64,000 bases of DNA from Pseudoduganella plicata (GTDB lineage: Bacteria; Pseudomonadota; Gammaproteobacteria; Burkholderiales; Burkholderiaceae_D). Made by a program: the position numbers and the translations under genes. Positions 36,501 through 44,316 of the stretch are shown in pieces. How positions within the stretch are numbered: position 1 is the first letter of the stretch; every line of letters starts with the position of its first letter. The notes beneath the pieces are model-generated. The model did no database searches and was not told the origin of the DNA. It saw only the letters and a list, made by a program, of their open reading frames with translations. Location of the stretch: positions 4,774,001-4,838,000 of the forward strand of contig NZ_CP038026.1 of the NCBI RefSeq assembly GCF_004421005.1, in the 5' to 3' direction.

Positions 36501-37030
36501 AGCCATACAGCTGGACGTTCAACAACGACATGAACGGCGACGATATCGCCGGCAACGACCTGATGTACATCCCGAAGGCGTTCGGTTCGGGTGAAGTCGT
36601 GTTCAAGGGCGATTCGGCAACGAACCACGCCAACGAGCAGAAGTTCTGGAGCATCGTGGACGCGAACCGCGGCCTGCGTGACTCCGCCGGCAAGGTCGTC
36701 GGCCGCAACACGAGCTTCTCGCCATGGACCAACACGTTCGATCTGCGTATCTCGCAAGAGGTGCCTGGCTTCTGGCAGGGTCACAAGGGTGTAGTCACCT
36801 TCGACCTGTTCAACGTGGGCAACCTGCTGAACAAGAAGTGGGGCCGTATCAACGAGGTGGGCTTCCAGTCCGTTGGTGGCGCGCAGGCGCGTAACTTCGT
36901 CGACTTCGCCGGTATCGAAGGCGGCAAGTACGTCTACCAGGTACGCGACAAGGTCGAGGACTTCGAAGTGCGCCAGGTCAAGGGCGAATCGCAGTGGGCC
37001 CTGCAGGCTACCGTGAAGTACGAATTCTAA
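33593..37030 (+). CDS. Oar-like TonB-dependent receptor with N-terminal carboxypeptidase-regulatory-like domain
   Basis: Encodes 1145 aa (ATG 33593; another ATG directly follows). Signal peptide ending AAAPAFAQ; CarboxypepD_reg-like domain at about 30-105 (GGRVSGADGNPAAGATVTIL, TTDAQGRYVARGL); plug domain at about 110-240 with YNTLTIDGVSVSDTFGL and GGNINAVTKSGTN; then a long outer-membrane barrel ending in VKYEF. This Oar-type architecture lacks a classic TonB box; ligands of most members are unknown. The upstream Pho-box array and the downstream phosphohydrolases suggest uptake or export connected with phosphate-containing polymers. A terminator follows the gene. Confidence 0.9.
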   Translation: MMNQKRLRLTQIALSLSIALAAAPAFAQNTTSAIGGRVSGADGNPAAGATVTILHVESGSVSNVTTDAQGRYVARGLRVGGPYTITIEKNGVIEKRDNVFVNLAETAAIDAQLGQPMQTVVVAGSAVRNDRFSKTTMGAGTNISATELAIQGSINRNLQDYARTDPRVSQTDKERGELSVAGQNSRYNTLTIDGVSVSDTFGLEASGSPTSKQPISIEAIQSVQVNVANYDVTQKGYTGGNINAVTKSGTNKVRGSVYYVFRNDSTVGDRFNQSTGEYYEPAKFKETTKGATVGGPLIKDKLFIFANYEKLESTRTAPSFGPVGSNLTNVAITPAAIAQAQQIAKDRYGMDVGSSTVPGGTMLDVTDKLLKFDWNISDDHRAMFRWSKTEQTEPIFPGLSATGISLNSYWYNQAKVIETKVAQLTSDWTPTFSTEVKLSTRDYDSVPKLNSQLPLVGLRFSGALPAGTPSGTSTNDRNLNFGTENSRQRNVLGTKTDDYYVGANWQLGAHEVKFGADYQKNEIMNAFVQNVYGNYTFACQQGIGYQFLPRDAQGNEGVLASCGNNVAASTIEAAVLENFRRGRPTSYQSTIANTGYSLEDAVARFTMKNTGLFLQDTWTVTPQLTVSGGFRVDSIDVGSRPLRNNAVAAATVARTSPTGRQTGGFGLDNTNTFDGQKLWQPRFGFNYNFESARRTQLRGGVGLFQGSAMAVWLGNPFQNAGVATAVAGCGTSGLAACNTTGGLFSPDIANQPIPSTGTPAASVDILAPGLRQPSVWKANLAIDHELPWYNLVVSAEYLKTDVRDAIYYRNLNLGEATRIGSDGRELYYTSQAYNTDCWTSTGARVTTGACSGLRARSGANAGFANVLVATGTKQGGSNLATLSLSRPMISGLGWSVSYTYTESKEVSPLTSSTSNSNWNGRSVYNPNEEVVANSSYLVKDRINAVLNFRKRFFGAYNTTFGLFYEGRSGKPYSWTFNNDMNGDDIAGNDLMYIPKAFGSGEVVFKGDSATNHANEQKFWSIVDANRGLRDSAGKVVGRNTSFSPWTNTFDLRISQEVPGFWQGHKGVVTFDLFNVGNLLNKKWGRINEVGFQSVGGAQARNFVDFAGIEGGKYVYQVRDKVEDFEVRQVKGESQWALQATVKYEF

Positions 37031-37054
37031 GTTCTTCATGACTTGATTCGATCG

Positions 37055-37086
37055 AAAGGCCGGCGCGCAATCGCCGGCCTTTTTTT
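37055..37086 (+). terminator. Intrinsic terminator after the Oar-like receptor gene
   Basis: AAAGGCCGGCG and CGCCGGCCTTT form an 11-bp stem with a 6-nt loop and run into seven T's. It separates the receptor from the nucleotidase gene, which must therefore have its own promoter or depend on read-through. Confidence 0.9.
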
Positions 37087-37200
37087 GCGGTCGCATCGGC
37101 GTCGGACAGCCATGTAACGTAAGGTTTCAACGCATAATTTGCCGTCCGGCGAGCACCGTCGCGCCTGTACAATAAACAGTTCCCGTTCCGTATCGATCCC

Positions 37201-38883
37201 ATGAAATTCTCCCCACATTCCCTTGCCGTTGCCGCCGCCCTGATCGCGCTGGCCGGCTGCGCCACGCGCCCCACCGAAGGCACGACCGAAATCAACCTGG
37301 TCGCCATCAACGACCTGCACGGCCACCTGGAAGCCGACAAGTTCACCTATGCCGGCGTCGGCGAGAAGAAGGAACGCACGGTGCAGGCAGGCGGCATCGA
37401 CACGCTGGGTGCCGCGCTGCAGGCGTGGCGCAAGGAAGACCGCGAGCTGCTGCTGGTGGGCGCCGGCGACATGATCGGCGCCAGCCCGGCACTGTCGGCC
37501 ATGTGGGCCGACGAACCGACGATCGGCGCGCTCGACCTGCTGGGGTTGCAGGTCTCGTCCGTCGGCAACCATGAATTCGACCAGGGCCGGATCGAGCTGC
37601 TGCGCCAGCAGAAGGGCGGCTGCGCGTCGCCACGTGCCGAGAAGGCATGCAAGTTCGACGGCGCCTGGGGTGGCGCGAAATTCGATTACCTGGCCGCCAA
37701 CGTCATCGATGCCAATACGCGCAAGCCCTTGCTGCCCCCGTACCGCATCCTCGAATCGAAAGGGGTCAAGATCGCCTTCATCGGCGCGGTGCTGAAGGAC
37801 ACGGCCGAAGTGGTGGCCTCTGCCAACATCGCCGGCCTGCAGTTCGGCGACGAAGCCGAAGCCGTCAACCGGCTGCTGCCGGAACTGCGCAAGCAGGGCG
37901 TGGGGGTCTTTGTCGTACTGCTGCACCAGGGCGGCCGTACCGCCGCCGAATTCGACAAACAGTATTGCGACGACCTGGAAGGCGATCTCGTCCCGGTCGT
38001 CAGAAAGCTCGACCCGGCGATCAAACTCGTCATCAGCGGCCACTCGCACAAGGGTTACCTGTGCAAAGTGGACGGCAAGCTGGTGACGCAGGCGCAGATG
38101 GGCGGCCATATGCTGTCGCGCATCAAGCTGGTCGTCGACCGCCAGACCAACCAGGTGGTCGATGTCAGTGCCCGCAACGTCGTCATGGAAAAAGGCGCCT
38201 TCGGCAGCGATCCACGCGCCGAAGCGTATCTGGCGAAAGTGCGCCAGCGCGGCAACGCGGAACTGGCCAAGCCCGTGGCGCGCATCGCCGTACCCGCCGT
38301 CACGCGCGATGCGAAAGGCGGCGACGAATCGGCGCTGGGCAACCTGGTGGCCGATGCCACGCTGTTCGGCGGCCGTCCCTACGGCGCGCAGATCGCGTTC
38401 ATGAACACGGGCGGCATCCGCGCCACCCTGGAAACGGGGGAGGGCAACGTCGTCTCGAAAGGCCAGGCGCTGGCCGTCCTCCCGTTCGGTAACACGACCA
38501 CGGTGATGAACCTGACGGGCGCGCAGATCCGCGCATTGCTGGAACAGCAGTGGGTCGGCGACAAGGCCGAGACGCGCGGCCTGCTGCAGGTATCCGAAGG
38601 TTTTACGTACCAATACGACCTGCGCAAGCCGGCCGGCCAGCGCGTGCTGGAGGCGAGCCTGAACGGCATCCCGCTGGACGACAACGCATCGTACCGCGTC
38701 GCCGCCAACAACTTCCTGGCCGAAGGGGGCGACGCGTTCCCGATGTTCGCGAAAGGGACGAATCGCGCCGAGACGGGCATCCGCGACATCGATTCGCTGA
38801 ACGCCTACCTGGCGCGCCGCGAGCAGGACCAGAAACCGGCCGGCCTCGCGCCGGCACAGCCGCGCATCGTGCGCGTCCGATAA
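37201..38883 (+). CDS. Lipoprotein 5'-nucleotidase / 2',3'-cyclic phosphodiesterase family
   Basis: Encodes 560 aa. Signal peptide with lipobox LAGC (Cys20), so it is a lipoprotein. Metallophosphoesterase domain: NDLHGHLE (Asp38, His40), GAGDMIGA, GNHEFDQG near residue 122, ISGHSHKG. C-terminal 5'-nucleotidase domain from about 350: DESALGNLVADA, AFMNTGGIRATLE and substrate-stacking region YRVAANNFLAEGGDAFPMF. It would dephosphorylate nucleotides at the cell envelope, releasing nucleosides and phosphate. It is 9 nt from the phospholipase-D-like gene. Confidence 0.93.
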   Translation: MKFSPHSLAVAAALIALAGCATRPTEGTTEINLVAINDLHGHLEADKFTYAGVGEKKERTVQAGGIDTLGAALQAWRKEDRELLLVGAGDMIGASPALSAMWADEPTIGALDLLGLQVSSVGNHEFDQGRIELLRQQKGGCASPRAEKACKFDGAWGGAKFDYLAANVIDANTRKPLLPPYRILESKGVKIAFIGAVLKDTAEVVASANIAGLQFGDEAEAVNRLLPELRKQGVGVFVVLLHQGGRTAAEFDKQYCDDLEGDLVPVVRKLDPAIKLVISGHSHKGYLCKVDGKLVTQAQMGGHMLSRIKLVVDRQTNQVVDVSARNVVMEKGAFGSDPRAEAYLAKVRQRGNAELAKPVARIAVPAVTRDAKGGDESALGNLVADATLFGGRPYGAQIAFMNTGGIRATLETGEGNVVSKGQALAVLPFGNTTTVMNLTGAQIRALLEQQWVGDKAETRGLLQVSEGFTYQYDLRKPAGQRVLEASLNGIPLDDNASYRVAANNFLAEGGDAFPMFAKGTNRAETGIRDIDSLNAYLARREQDQKPAGLAPAQPRIVRVR

Positions 38884-38892
38884 GGAGCCGTC

Positions 38893-40134
38893 ATGCGCCG
38901 CATCCTGTTCTCTTTGCTGCTGGCCGCCGGCACGGGCAGCGCCCACGCCGACTTCCGCATTCCCGGCTTCGAGCTGGTGCTGACGACGCCCGTCGAGACG
39001 TCGCTCGCCAACCCCGACGTGCGCGACGCCATCACCGTCTGGTGCGAGCTGTTCGACAATGCCCGCCAGGACATCGCCATCGGCCAGTTCTACGCCGTCG
39101 GCAAGGCCGGCGCACCGTTCGAGAAAGTCATCGAGCGGCTGGAAGCTGCCGGCAGGCGCGGCGTCAAGATCCGCTTCCTGCTCGATAAAAAGGGCGTGAA
39201 CCTGTCCGATGCGGCGACGCTGGACCGCCTGCGCGCCATCCCCAACCTGGAACTGCGCATCCTCGACTACAGCCAGATCACGGGCAACGGCATCATCCAT
39301 GCCAAGTACGCGCTGGTCGACGGCAAGGTGGCGTTCGTCGGCAGCCAGAACTTCGACTGGCGCTCGTTCACGCATATCCACGAGACGGGCCTGAAGATCG
39401 ACGATGCCACGGTCGTCGGCCAGGTCAAGGCCATCTTCGAGCAGGACTGGGCGGCGCAAGGCACGCTGGCGCACGGCGCGAAAGTGGCGCCGCTGCAGGC
39501 AAAGGCCGCTGCCGCCGTCGCGCCGACGGAACTGGCGCGGCCGGCGTATCTGCTGGCCAGCCCCGCCGCGTACAACCCGCCCGGCGTGCGCGACTCCGAA
39601 ACGGGACTGCCGGCATTGCTGGCGGACGCCAGGGAAGAAGTGCGCATCCAGCTGCTCGACTACGCGCCGCTGTCGTATGGACCGAATGGCACGCGGCCGT
39701 ACTACGCCGTCATCGACAACGCCGTGCGTGCCGCCGCCAACCGGGGCGTGAAGATCAAGCTGATGGTGTCGAACTGGAACCTGGAAGCGCCCGCGCTGCC
39801 CTACCTGAAAAGCCTGGCCGTGCTGCCGAACGTGGAGATCCGCGTCGTCACCTTGCCGCGCGCCTCCACCGGCTTCATTCCGTTCGCCCGCGTCATTCAC
39901 AGCAAGACGATGACGATCGACGGCAAGCTGGCATGGGTCGGCACCAGCAACTGGGCCGGCGGCTATTTCGACCTGTCGCGCAACCTGGAAGTCGTCATGC
40001 GCAACGAAGCCATGGCGCGCCGGCTGACGGCGCTGCACGAGCAGACCTGGAGCTCGCCGTATGCGCAGAAGCTGGACATCAACCGCGATTACCCGAAACC
40101 GAACAAGGCAACCGAAAAGGCTGTAGCAGAATGA
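38893..40134 (+). CDS. Secreted phospholipase D-like (HKD) protein
   Basis: Encodes 413 aa with a signal peptide (MRRILFSLLLAAGTGSAHA). Two complete HKD motifs: IHAKYALVDGKVAFVGSQN in the first half and IHSKTMTIDGKLAWVGTSN in the second, each HxK(x)4D. The PLD superfamily includes phospholipases, cardiolipin synthases and the Nuc/BfiL-type nucleases, so the substrate could be phospholipid or nucleic acid. Placement between a nucleotidase and a nuclease, with 4-nt overlap into the latter, favours phosphodiester scavenging in the periplasm or outside. Confidence 0.88.
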   Translation: MRRILFSLLLAAGTGSAHADFRIPGFELVLTTPVETSLANPDVRDAITVWCELFDNARQDIAIGQFYAVGKAGAPFEKVIERLEAAGRRGVKIRFLLDKKGVNLSDAATLDRLRAIPNLELRILDYSQITGNGIIHAKYALVDGKVAFVGSQNFDWRSFTHIHETGLKIDDATVVGQVKAIFEQDWAAQGTLAHGAKVAPLQAKAAAAVAPTELARPAYLLASPAAYNPPGVRDSETGLPALLADAREEVRIQLLDYAPLSYGPNGTRPYYAVIDNAVRAAANRGVKIKLMVSNWNLEAPALPYLKSLAVLPNVEIRVVTLPRASTGFIPFARVIHSKTMTIDGKLAWVGTSNWAGGYFDLSRNLEVVMRNEAMARRLTALHEQTWSSPYAQKLDINRDYPKPNKATEKAVAE

Positions 40135-41192
40135 AGAAACTCGCATGCATCGTGGCGCTGGCCGGCGCCTTCGTCACGTCCAACGCGCTGGCATGGGGCA
40201 GCGACGGCCACCGCGCCGTGGGCGCCATTGCCGATAAGCTGATCAAGGGCAGCAACGCGGAGAAACAGGTGGCGGCACTGCTGCTGCCCGGCGAGAGCCT
40301 GGAGAAGATCGCCGTCTGGGCCGACTGCGTCAAGGGCAACTGGTGCGGCCCGCAAACGGCGGAGATGACGGAATACGTCAACGCCAATCCGAAGCACTCG
40401 GAATACCACTACACAGATGTGCCGTTCCAGCTGGACGCGTATCACGACCACGGCGTCGGCACGTTCGACGACGACATCGTGCAGACTCTGAAAGGGGCGA
40501 TTGCCGTCCTGCAGGGCAAGGACACGCCGCAGACCAATCCGCACAAATTCACCAAACGCCAGGCGCTGCTGATCGTCACGCACCTGGCCGGCGACATCCA
40601 CCAGCCACTGCACGTGGGCGCGGGCTTTGTCGGCAAGGATGGAAAATTCGTCGTGCCCACGAAGCAGGCGGAGGTCGATGCGCTGAATGTCTTCGATTCG
40701 CGCGGCGGCAACAGCCTGCTGCTGGACGATGCGGTGCTGGCGGCGACGTCGAGCAAGCTGATTCCGCCGGCACCACCGAAAGACGACGCCGCGCCTGTGC
40801 CGGCGCAGAAGTCGCCGACGAAGCCGTTCCACTCGTACTGGGACACGACGGTCGTCGATTATGCGATGCGCCGCTCCAGCACCCGCACGCCGGAGCAATT
40901 CGCGCAATACGCCATCGACACCAAGCCGACGGTTTCCGTCAACACGGGCGATGTCATGAACTGGCCATACCAGTGGGCCAACGACGCGCTGGTCGTGTCG
41001 AAGCTGGCGCACACGGGCGTCACGGTCGGCGCGGTGTCCACGCAGACCAGCAAGAGCACGGGCGAGTCGTACAAGGTGTGGGCGCTCACCGTACCGGAGA
41101 ATTATCCGGTGCCGTCGTCCGCCATCGCGCGCGAGCAGCTGATCAAGGGCGGGTATCACCTGGCCGCGCTGCTGCAGACGATCTGGCCCTGA
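40131..41192 (+). CDS. S1/P1-family secreted nuclease
   Basis: Encodes 353 aa. The signal peptide is predicted to be cleaved in NALA|WGSDGH, which exposes the N-terminal Trp whose amine and carbonyl bind zinc in S1/P1 nucleases. Further ligands: His in SDGH, Asp in AVWADCVKG, His in YHYTDVPF, and HLAGDIHQPLHVG. These enzymes cut single-stranded DNA and RNA to 5'-nucleotides and remove 3'-phosphates. Its products are the substrates of the nucleotidase two genes upstream. It overlaps the preceding gene by ATGA. Confidence 0.92.
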   Translation: MKKLACIVALAGAFVTSNALAWGSDGHRAVGAIADKLIKGSNAEKQVAALLLPGESLEKIAVWADCVKGNWCGPQTAEMTEYVNANPKHSEYHYTDVPFQLDAYHDHGVGTFDDDIVQTLKGAIAVLQGKDTPQTNPHKFTKRQALLIVTHLAGDIHQPLHVGAGFVGKDGKFVVPTKQAEVDALNVFDSRGGNSLLLDDAVLAATSSKLIPPAPPKDDAAPVPAQKSPTKPFHSYWDTTVVDYAMRRSSTRTPEQFAQYAIDTKPTVSVNTGDVMNWPYQWANDALVVSKLAHTGVTVGAVSTQTSKSTGESYKVWALTVPENYPVPSSAIAREQLIKGGYHLAALLQTIWP

Positions 41193-41288
41193 ATCATCTG
41201 GTCCTGATTCGCTTTGAGGTGAACGTCGGGGGCAGGCACGTTCCACAGGGTAGGAGACCCCGAGAAACGAGCCAGTCCCCCATGTCTC

Positions 41289-42044
41289 CTACGCCAACGT
41301 TACTTCGATCCCCATCTCCCGGTACGGCGCCAGCAGCGCCGCATCCGTCTTCCCGCTGACGACGATGCCGTCGATTGTCGCCAGCGGCGCAATCGCGAAC
41401 GGCGCCGCGGTGCCCAGCTTCTCGGGCGACGCCAGCACAATTGTCCGCTGCGCCGTCGCGCTGATCGCGCGCTTCATGCACGCCTCGTCGTAATCTCCCG
41501 TCGTGATCCCCGCCTCCGGATCGAGGCTGCACACGCCCATGAAAAACACGTCGCAGCGGATGCCGGCGATGGCTTCCAGCGCCTGCGCGCCGCAGGCCAC
41601 GATCGAGTGCTTGAACAGCCGCCCGCCGACGATGATGACCTCAACGTGCGGGTGTTCGACCAGCTCCACCGCAACGGATGGGCTGTGCGTGACGACGGTG
41701 GCGCGCAGGTCGCGCGGCAGCGCGCGCGCCAGCTGGACGGACGTCGTGCCGCCGTCGATGAACACGACCTGGCCGGGTTCGATCAGCGCGGCGGCGGCGC
41801 GGGCGATGGCAGGCTTGGCGTCCGTGGAGATGGTCTCGCGCACGGCGAAGTTGGCCTGCGCGGGCGAGGCGGGCAGGGCGCCGCCGTGCACCCGTTGCAG
41901 CAGACCCTCCTTGGCCAGTTCGCGCAGGTCGCGCCGGATCGTGTCCTCGGACAGCCCCAGCGATTCGGACAGCGTCTTGGCGACGATCTGTCCCTCCTCA
42001 TCGAGAATCTTGAGCAGCAGTTGTTTGCGTTGTCGGGTCAGCAT
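41289..42044 (-). CDS. DeoR/GlpR-family transcriptional regulator
   Basis: Encodes 251 aa. N-terminal DeoR HTH (MLTRQRKQLLLKILDEEGQ, SEDTIRRDLRELAKEGLLQRVHGGAL) and C-terminal phosphosugar-sensing DeoRC domain with FIDGGTTSVQLAR and the signature MGVCSLDPEAGITTGDYDEA. Such regulators bind a sugar phosphate and usually repress adjacent genes. It diverges from the NudK-like gene over a 72-nt region with two direct repeats. It might instead control the deo genes about 15 kb away; neither is proven. Confidence 0.92.
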   Translation of the reverse strand: MLTRQRKQLLLKILDEEGQIVAKTLSESLGLSEDTIRRDLRELAKEGLLQRVHGGALPASPAQANFAVRETISTDAKPAIARAAAALIEPGQVVFIDGGTTSVQLARALPRDLRATVVTHSPSVAVELVEHPHVEVIIVGGRLFKHSIVACGAQALEAIAGIRCDVFFMGVCSLDPEAGITTGDYDEACMKRAISATAQRTIVLASPEKLGTAAPFAIAPLATIDGIVVSGKTDAALLAPYREMGIEVTLA

Positions 42045-42063
42045 ATGCGCGAAATTTCTTGAG

Positions 42064-42083
42064 ATTGCATGATATTGCATGAT
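42064..42083. promoter_or_regulatory. Tandem ATTGCATGAT repeats, candidate DeoR-family operator
   Basis: ATTGCATGAT occurs twice head to tail (42064-42073, 42074-42083), about one helical turn apart, between the divergent regulator and NUDIX genes. DeoR-family proteins often bind short direct repeats. Confidence 0.55.
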
Positions 42084-42116
42084 ATCGTAAAAACAACGCA
42101 AACAGATGGAGCCATC

Positions 42117-42740
42117 ATGGACATACGCATCAGGGAAGTGACAACGCTGTCGGACGACTGGTATCTGCTGAAGAAAACCACGTTCGACTACCGCCGCCGC
42201 GACGGCACGTGGCAGACGGTCTCGCGCGAGACGTACGATCGCGGCCACGGCGCGACGATCCTGCTGTACAACCTGGCACGGCGCACCGTCATCCTCGTAC
42301 GCCAGTTCCGCTTTCCTGCCTGGCGCTACGGCGGCACGCACGACGGCTTCCTGCTCGAAGCGCCCGCCGGCCTGCTGGACGCCGCCACGCCGGAAGAGCG
42401 CATCCGCGCCGAGGTCGAGGAGGAGACGGGTTACCGCGTCGGTGAAGTGCGGCGCGTCTTCGAGGCGTTCATGAGCCCGGGGTCCGTCACCGAACGGCTG
42501 CACTTCTTTGTCGCCGAATACGGCGCGGACAAGCGGATCGGGCAGGGCGGCGGTGTGGTGGAGGAGGGGGAAGACATCGAGGTTGTGGAGCTCGACATCG
42601 ATGCGGCGCTGGCGATGGCGGCCGGTGGCGCCATCGAGGACGGCAAGACGATCATGCTGCTGCAGTACGCGGCGTTGCACCTGTTTTCGCGGGGCGATGT
42701 CGGCGCCGTCAAAACGCGGGATGCTCTAGAATCGGAGTAA
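42117..42740 (+). CDS. nudK: NUDIX hydrolase, GDP-mannose pyrophosphatase NudK-like
   Basis: Encodes 207 aa starting [20 protein letters not shown]. The N-terminus ([35 protein letters not shown]) and Nudix box ([22 protein letters not shown] with the REx2-3EExGx core as EVEEETG) match the NudK/YffH group, which cleaves GDP-mannose and related nucleoside diphosphate sugars. Length is slightly above the E. coli protein. It is divergent from the DeoR-type gene, which may repress it. Confidence 0.82.
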   Translation: MDIRIREVTTLSDDWYLLKKTTFDYRRRDGTWQTVSRETYDRGHGATILLYNLARRTVILVRQFRFPAWRYGGTHDGFLLEAPAGLLDAATPEERIRAEVEEETGYRVGEVRRVFEAFMSPGSVTERLHFFVAEYGADKRIGQGGGVVEEGEDIEVVELDIDAALAMAAGGAIEDGKTIMLLQYAALHLFSRGDVGAVKTRDALESE

Positions 42741-42760
42741 TTCAATCAGGGGAGCACACA

Positions 42761-43081
42761 ATGAAGAAACAACTTGTCGCAGCAGGTCTGCTGTCGTTTG
42801 CAGCAATCGTCAGCGCTTCGCTGGCACACGCCGCCACGCCGGAAGAGTTGGCGAAATCGAAGAACTGCATGGCCTGCCACGCCGTCGCAACGAAGCTGGT
42901 CGGCCCGGCCTACAAGGACGTCGCCGCCAAGTACAAAGGGCAGAAGGATGCCGAGGCCAAGCTGGCACAGAAGATCATCAAGGGCGGCGCCGGTGTCTGG
43001 GGCCCGGTGCCGATGCCGCCGAATGCCGTCTCCGATGCCGAGGCGCATACGCTGGTGAAATGGGTGCTGGCGCAGAAATGA
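42761..43081 (+). CDS. Small periplasmic c-type cytochrome (class I)
   Basis: Encodes 106 aa. Signal peptide (SASLAHAA), single heme motif CMACH, GPAYKDVAAKY after it and the distal Met in GPVPMPPN. Size and layout match cytochrome c-551/c5-like electron carriers. GGGGAG ribosome site upstream. A composite repeat element follows directly after the stop. Confidence 0.93.
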   Translation: MKKQLVAAGLLSFAAIVSASLAHAATPEELAKSKNCMACHAVATKLVGPAYKDVAAKYKGQKDAEAKLAQKIIKGGAGVWGPVPMPPNAVSDAEAHTLVKWVLAQK

Positions 43082-43085
43082 CGCG

Positions 43086-43301
43086 TGGGGTCTGTCCCCG
43101 GTAAGGAAAGGCTTTCACCACAGTCGTTAGCGCAGTCAGGGGACCGACCCCGGTTTTTTGCCCGAGGCACAGGCAAAATTCAAAAACCGGGGTCAGTCCC
43201 CTGAATAAGCCGGCGACTCCGGCACACCCACCACTTACCGGGGACAGACCCCAGCGCCGGCGACCAAGGCAAGGCCGCCACTTACCGGGGACAGACCCCA
43301 G
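43086..43301. repeat. Composite palindromic element (about 216 bp)
   Basis: Outer arms: TGGGGTCTGTCCCCGGTAAG at 43086-43105, with its inverse at 43234-43253 and again at 43281-43300. Inner arms: AGGGGACCGACCCCGGTTTT near 43138-43157 and its inverse (one mismatch) near 43182-43205. No open reading frame. The same architecture is present at 62189-62424. It fills the space between the cytochrome gene and the 3' end of the nucleoside permease gene. Confidence 0.85.
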
Positions 43302-43340
43302 CGGATCAGCCGCCAGCCGCGACCTCAAGCCCCGGCACCA

Positions 43341-44312
43341 TCAGCGCGACTTCACGAACGGCACCCCGATCGCCTTCGGCGCCACCGACTTCGCCATCAA
43401 CCCGGCCAGCACGATCACGGTCACGACATACGGCACCATCTGGATCAGCGCGCCGGGAATGCGGCCCACGACCGGCAGGTCGACGCCTTCCAGCTGGATC
43501 TGCACGGCGTTGAAGAAGCCGAACATCAGGCAGCCCAGGAAGGTAAACGTCGGGCGCCAGTTACCGAACACCATGGCCGTCAGCGCCAGGTAGCCCATGC
43601 CGGCCGACATGTCGCGCAGGAAGAAGCCGCTCTGCACGATGGCCAGGTACGCGCCCGAGAACGAGCACAGTGCGCCGGCAATCAGCATCGCCGTATAGCG
43701 GGTGCGTTCGACGGAGACGCCGGCGGCATCGGCCGCGTGCGGGTTCTCGCCGCAGGCACGCAGGCGCAGGCCGAAGCGGGTGTGGTACAGCAGCCAGTGC
43801 ACCAGCGGCACCAGCAGGAATGCGGCGTACACCAGCACCGAGTGGCCGCCCAGCAGCTGCGTCCAGATCCAGCCCAGCACCGGCACGTCCGCCACCGCTT
43901 CGCTGCCCGGCAGGGTCACGTACGGCAGGCGCGCTTCGCCCAGGTCCGGCGTGCGGCCGCCCTGCTGGAAGAAGTACTGCGCCACGACGAACGTCAGGCC
44001 GCTCATGGCGATATTGATGGCGATGCCGGCGACGAGCTGGTTGCCCTTTTGCGTGACGGCCACGTAACCCTGCAGCGTGGCCAGCGCGATCGACACGGCC
44101 ATGCCGGCCAGGATGCCGTACCAGGGGTTCTGCGTCGCGAATGCGACTGCCGCAGAGACGAAAGCGGAGGCCAGGATCTTGCCTTCCAGGCCGATGTCGA
44201 TGACGCCGGAGCGCTCCGCGAACAGGCCGGCCATGGCGGCGAAAATCAGGACCGGCGCGTTGCGCACGGTCGAGACGACGATACTGCCCAGATGAAGATC
44301 TTCGAAGGTCAT
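43341..44312 (-). CDS. Nucleoside-type ABC transporter permease (second permease)
   Basis: Encodes 323 aa, polytopic. BPD_transp_2 family with GLFAERSGVIDIGLEGKIL near the N-terminus, KGNQLVAGIAIN, the motif GENPHAADAAGV, and GMGYLALTAMVFGNW. This form accompanies BMP-lipoprotein binding proteins in nucleoside importers such as the NupABC/BmpA systems. It starts 4 nt after the first permease gene and is last in the unit bmp-ATPase-permease-permease. Confidence 0.92.
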   Translation of the reverse strand: MTFEDLHLGSIVVSTVRNAPVLIFAAMAGLFAERSGVIDIGLEGKILASAFVSAAVAFATQNPWYGILAGMAVSIALATLQGYVAVTQKGNQLVAGIAINIAMSGLTFVVAQYFFQQGGRTPDLGEARLPYVTLPGSEAVADVPVLGWIWTQLLGGHSVLVYAAFLLVPLVHWLLYHTRFGLRLRACGENPHAADAAGVSVERTRYTAMLIAGALCSFSGAYLAIVQSGFFLRDMSAGMGYLALTAMVFGNWRPTFTFLGCLMFGFFNAVQIQLEGVDLPVVGRIPGALIQMVPYVVTVIVLAGLMAKSVAPKAIGVPFVKSR

Positions 44313-44316
44313 GATC

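Noticed and set aside
33617-37096. 1159-codon open frame on the - strand opposite the Oar-like receptor
   Set aside because: No recognisable motif and shadow-type composition; the + strand receptor is complete from signal peptide to terminal Phe.
37087-37200. A second Pho box upstream of the 5'-nucleotidase gene
   Set aside because: I found no 11-nt-spaced TGTCA repeats there; a TTGCCG/TACAAT pair has a 23-nt spacer, too long for a sigma70 promoter.
37036-40146. 1036-codon open frame on the - strand opposite the nucleotidase and HKD genes
   Set aside because: It runs across two well-supported + strand genes and an intrinsic terminator and has no family features.
43082-43340. Small - strand open frames across the repeat element
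   Set aside because: They are made mostly of the translated repeat words and have no ribosome sites.
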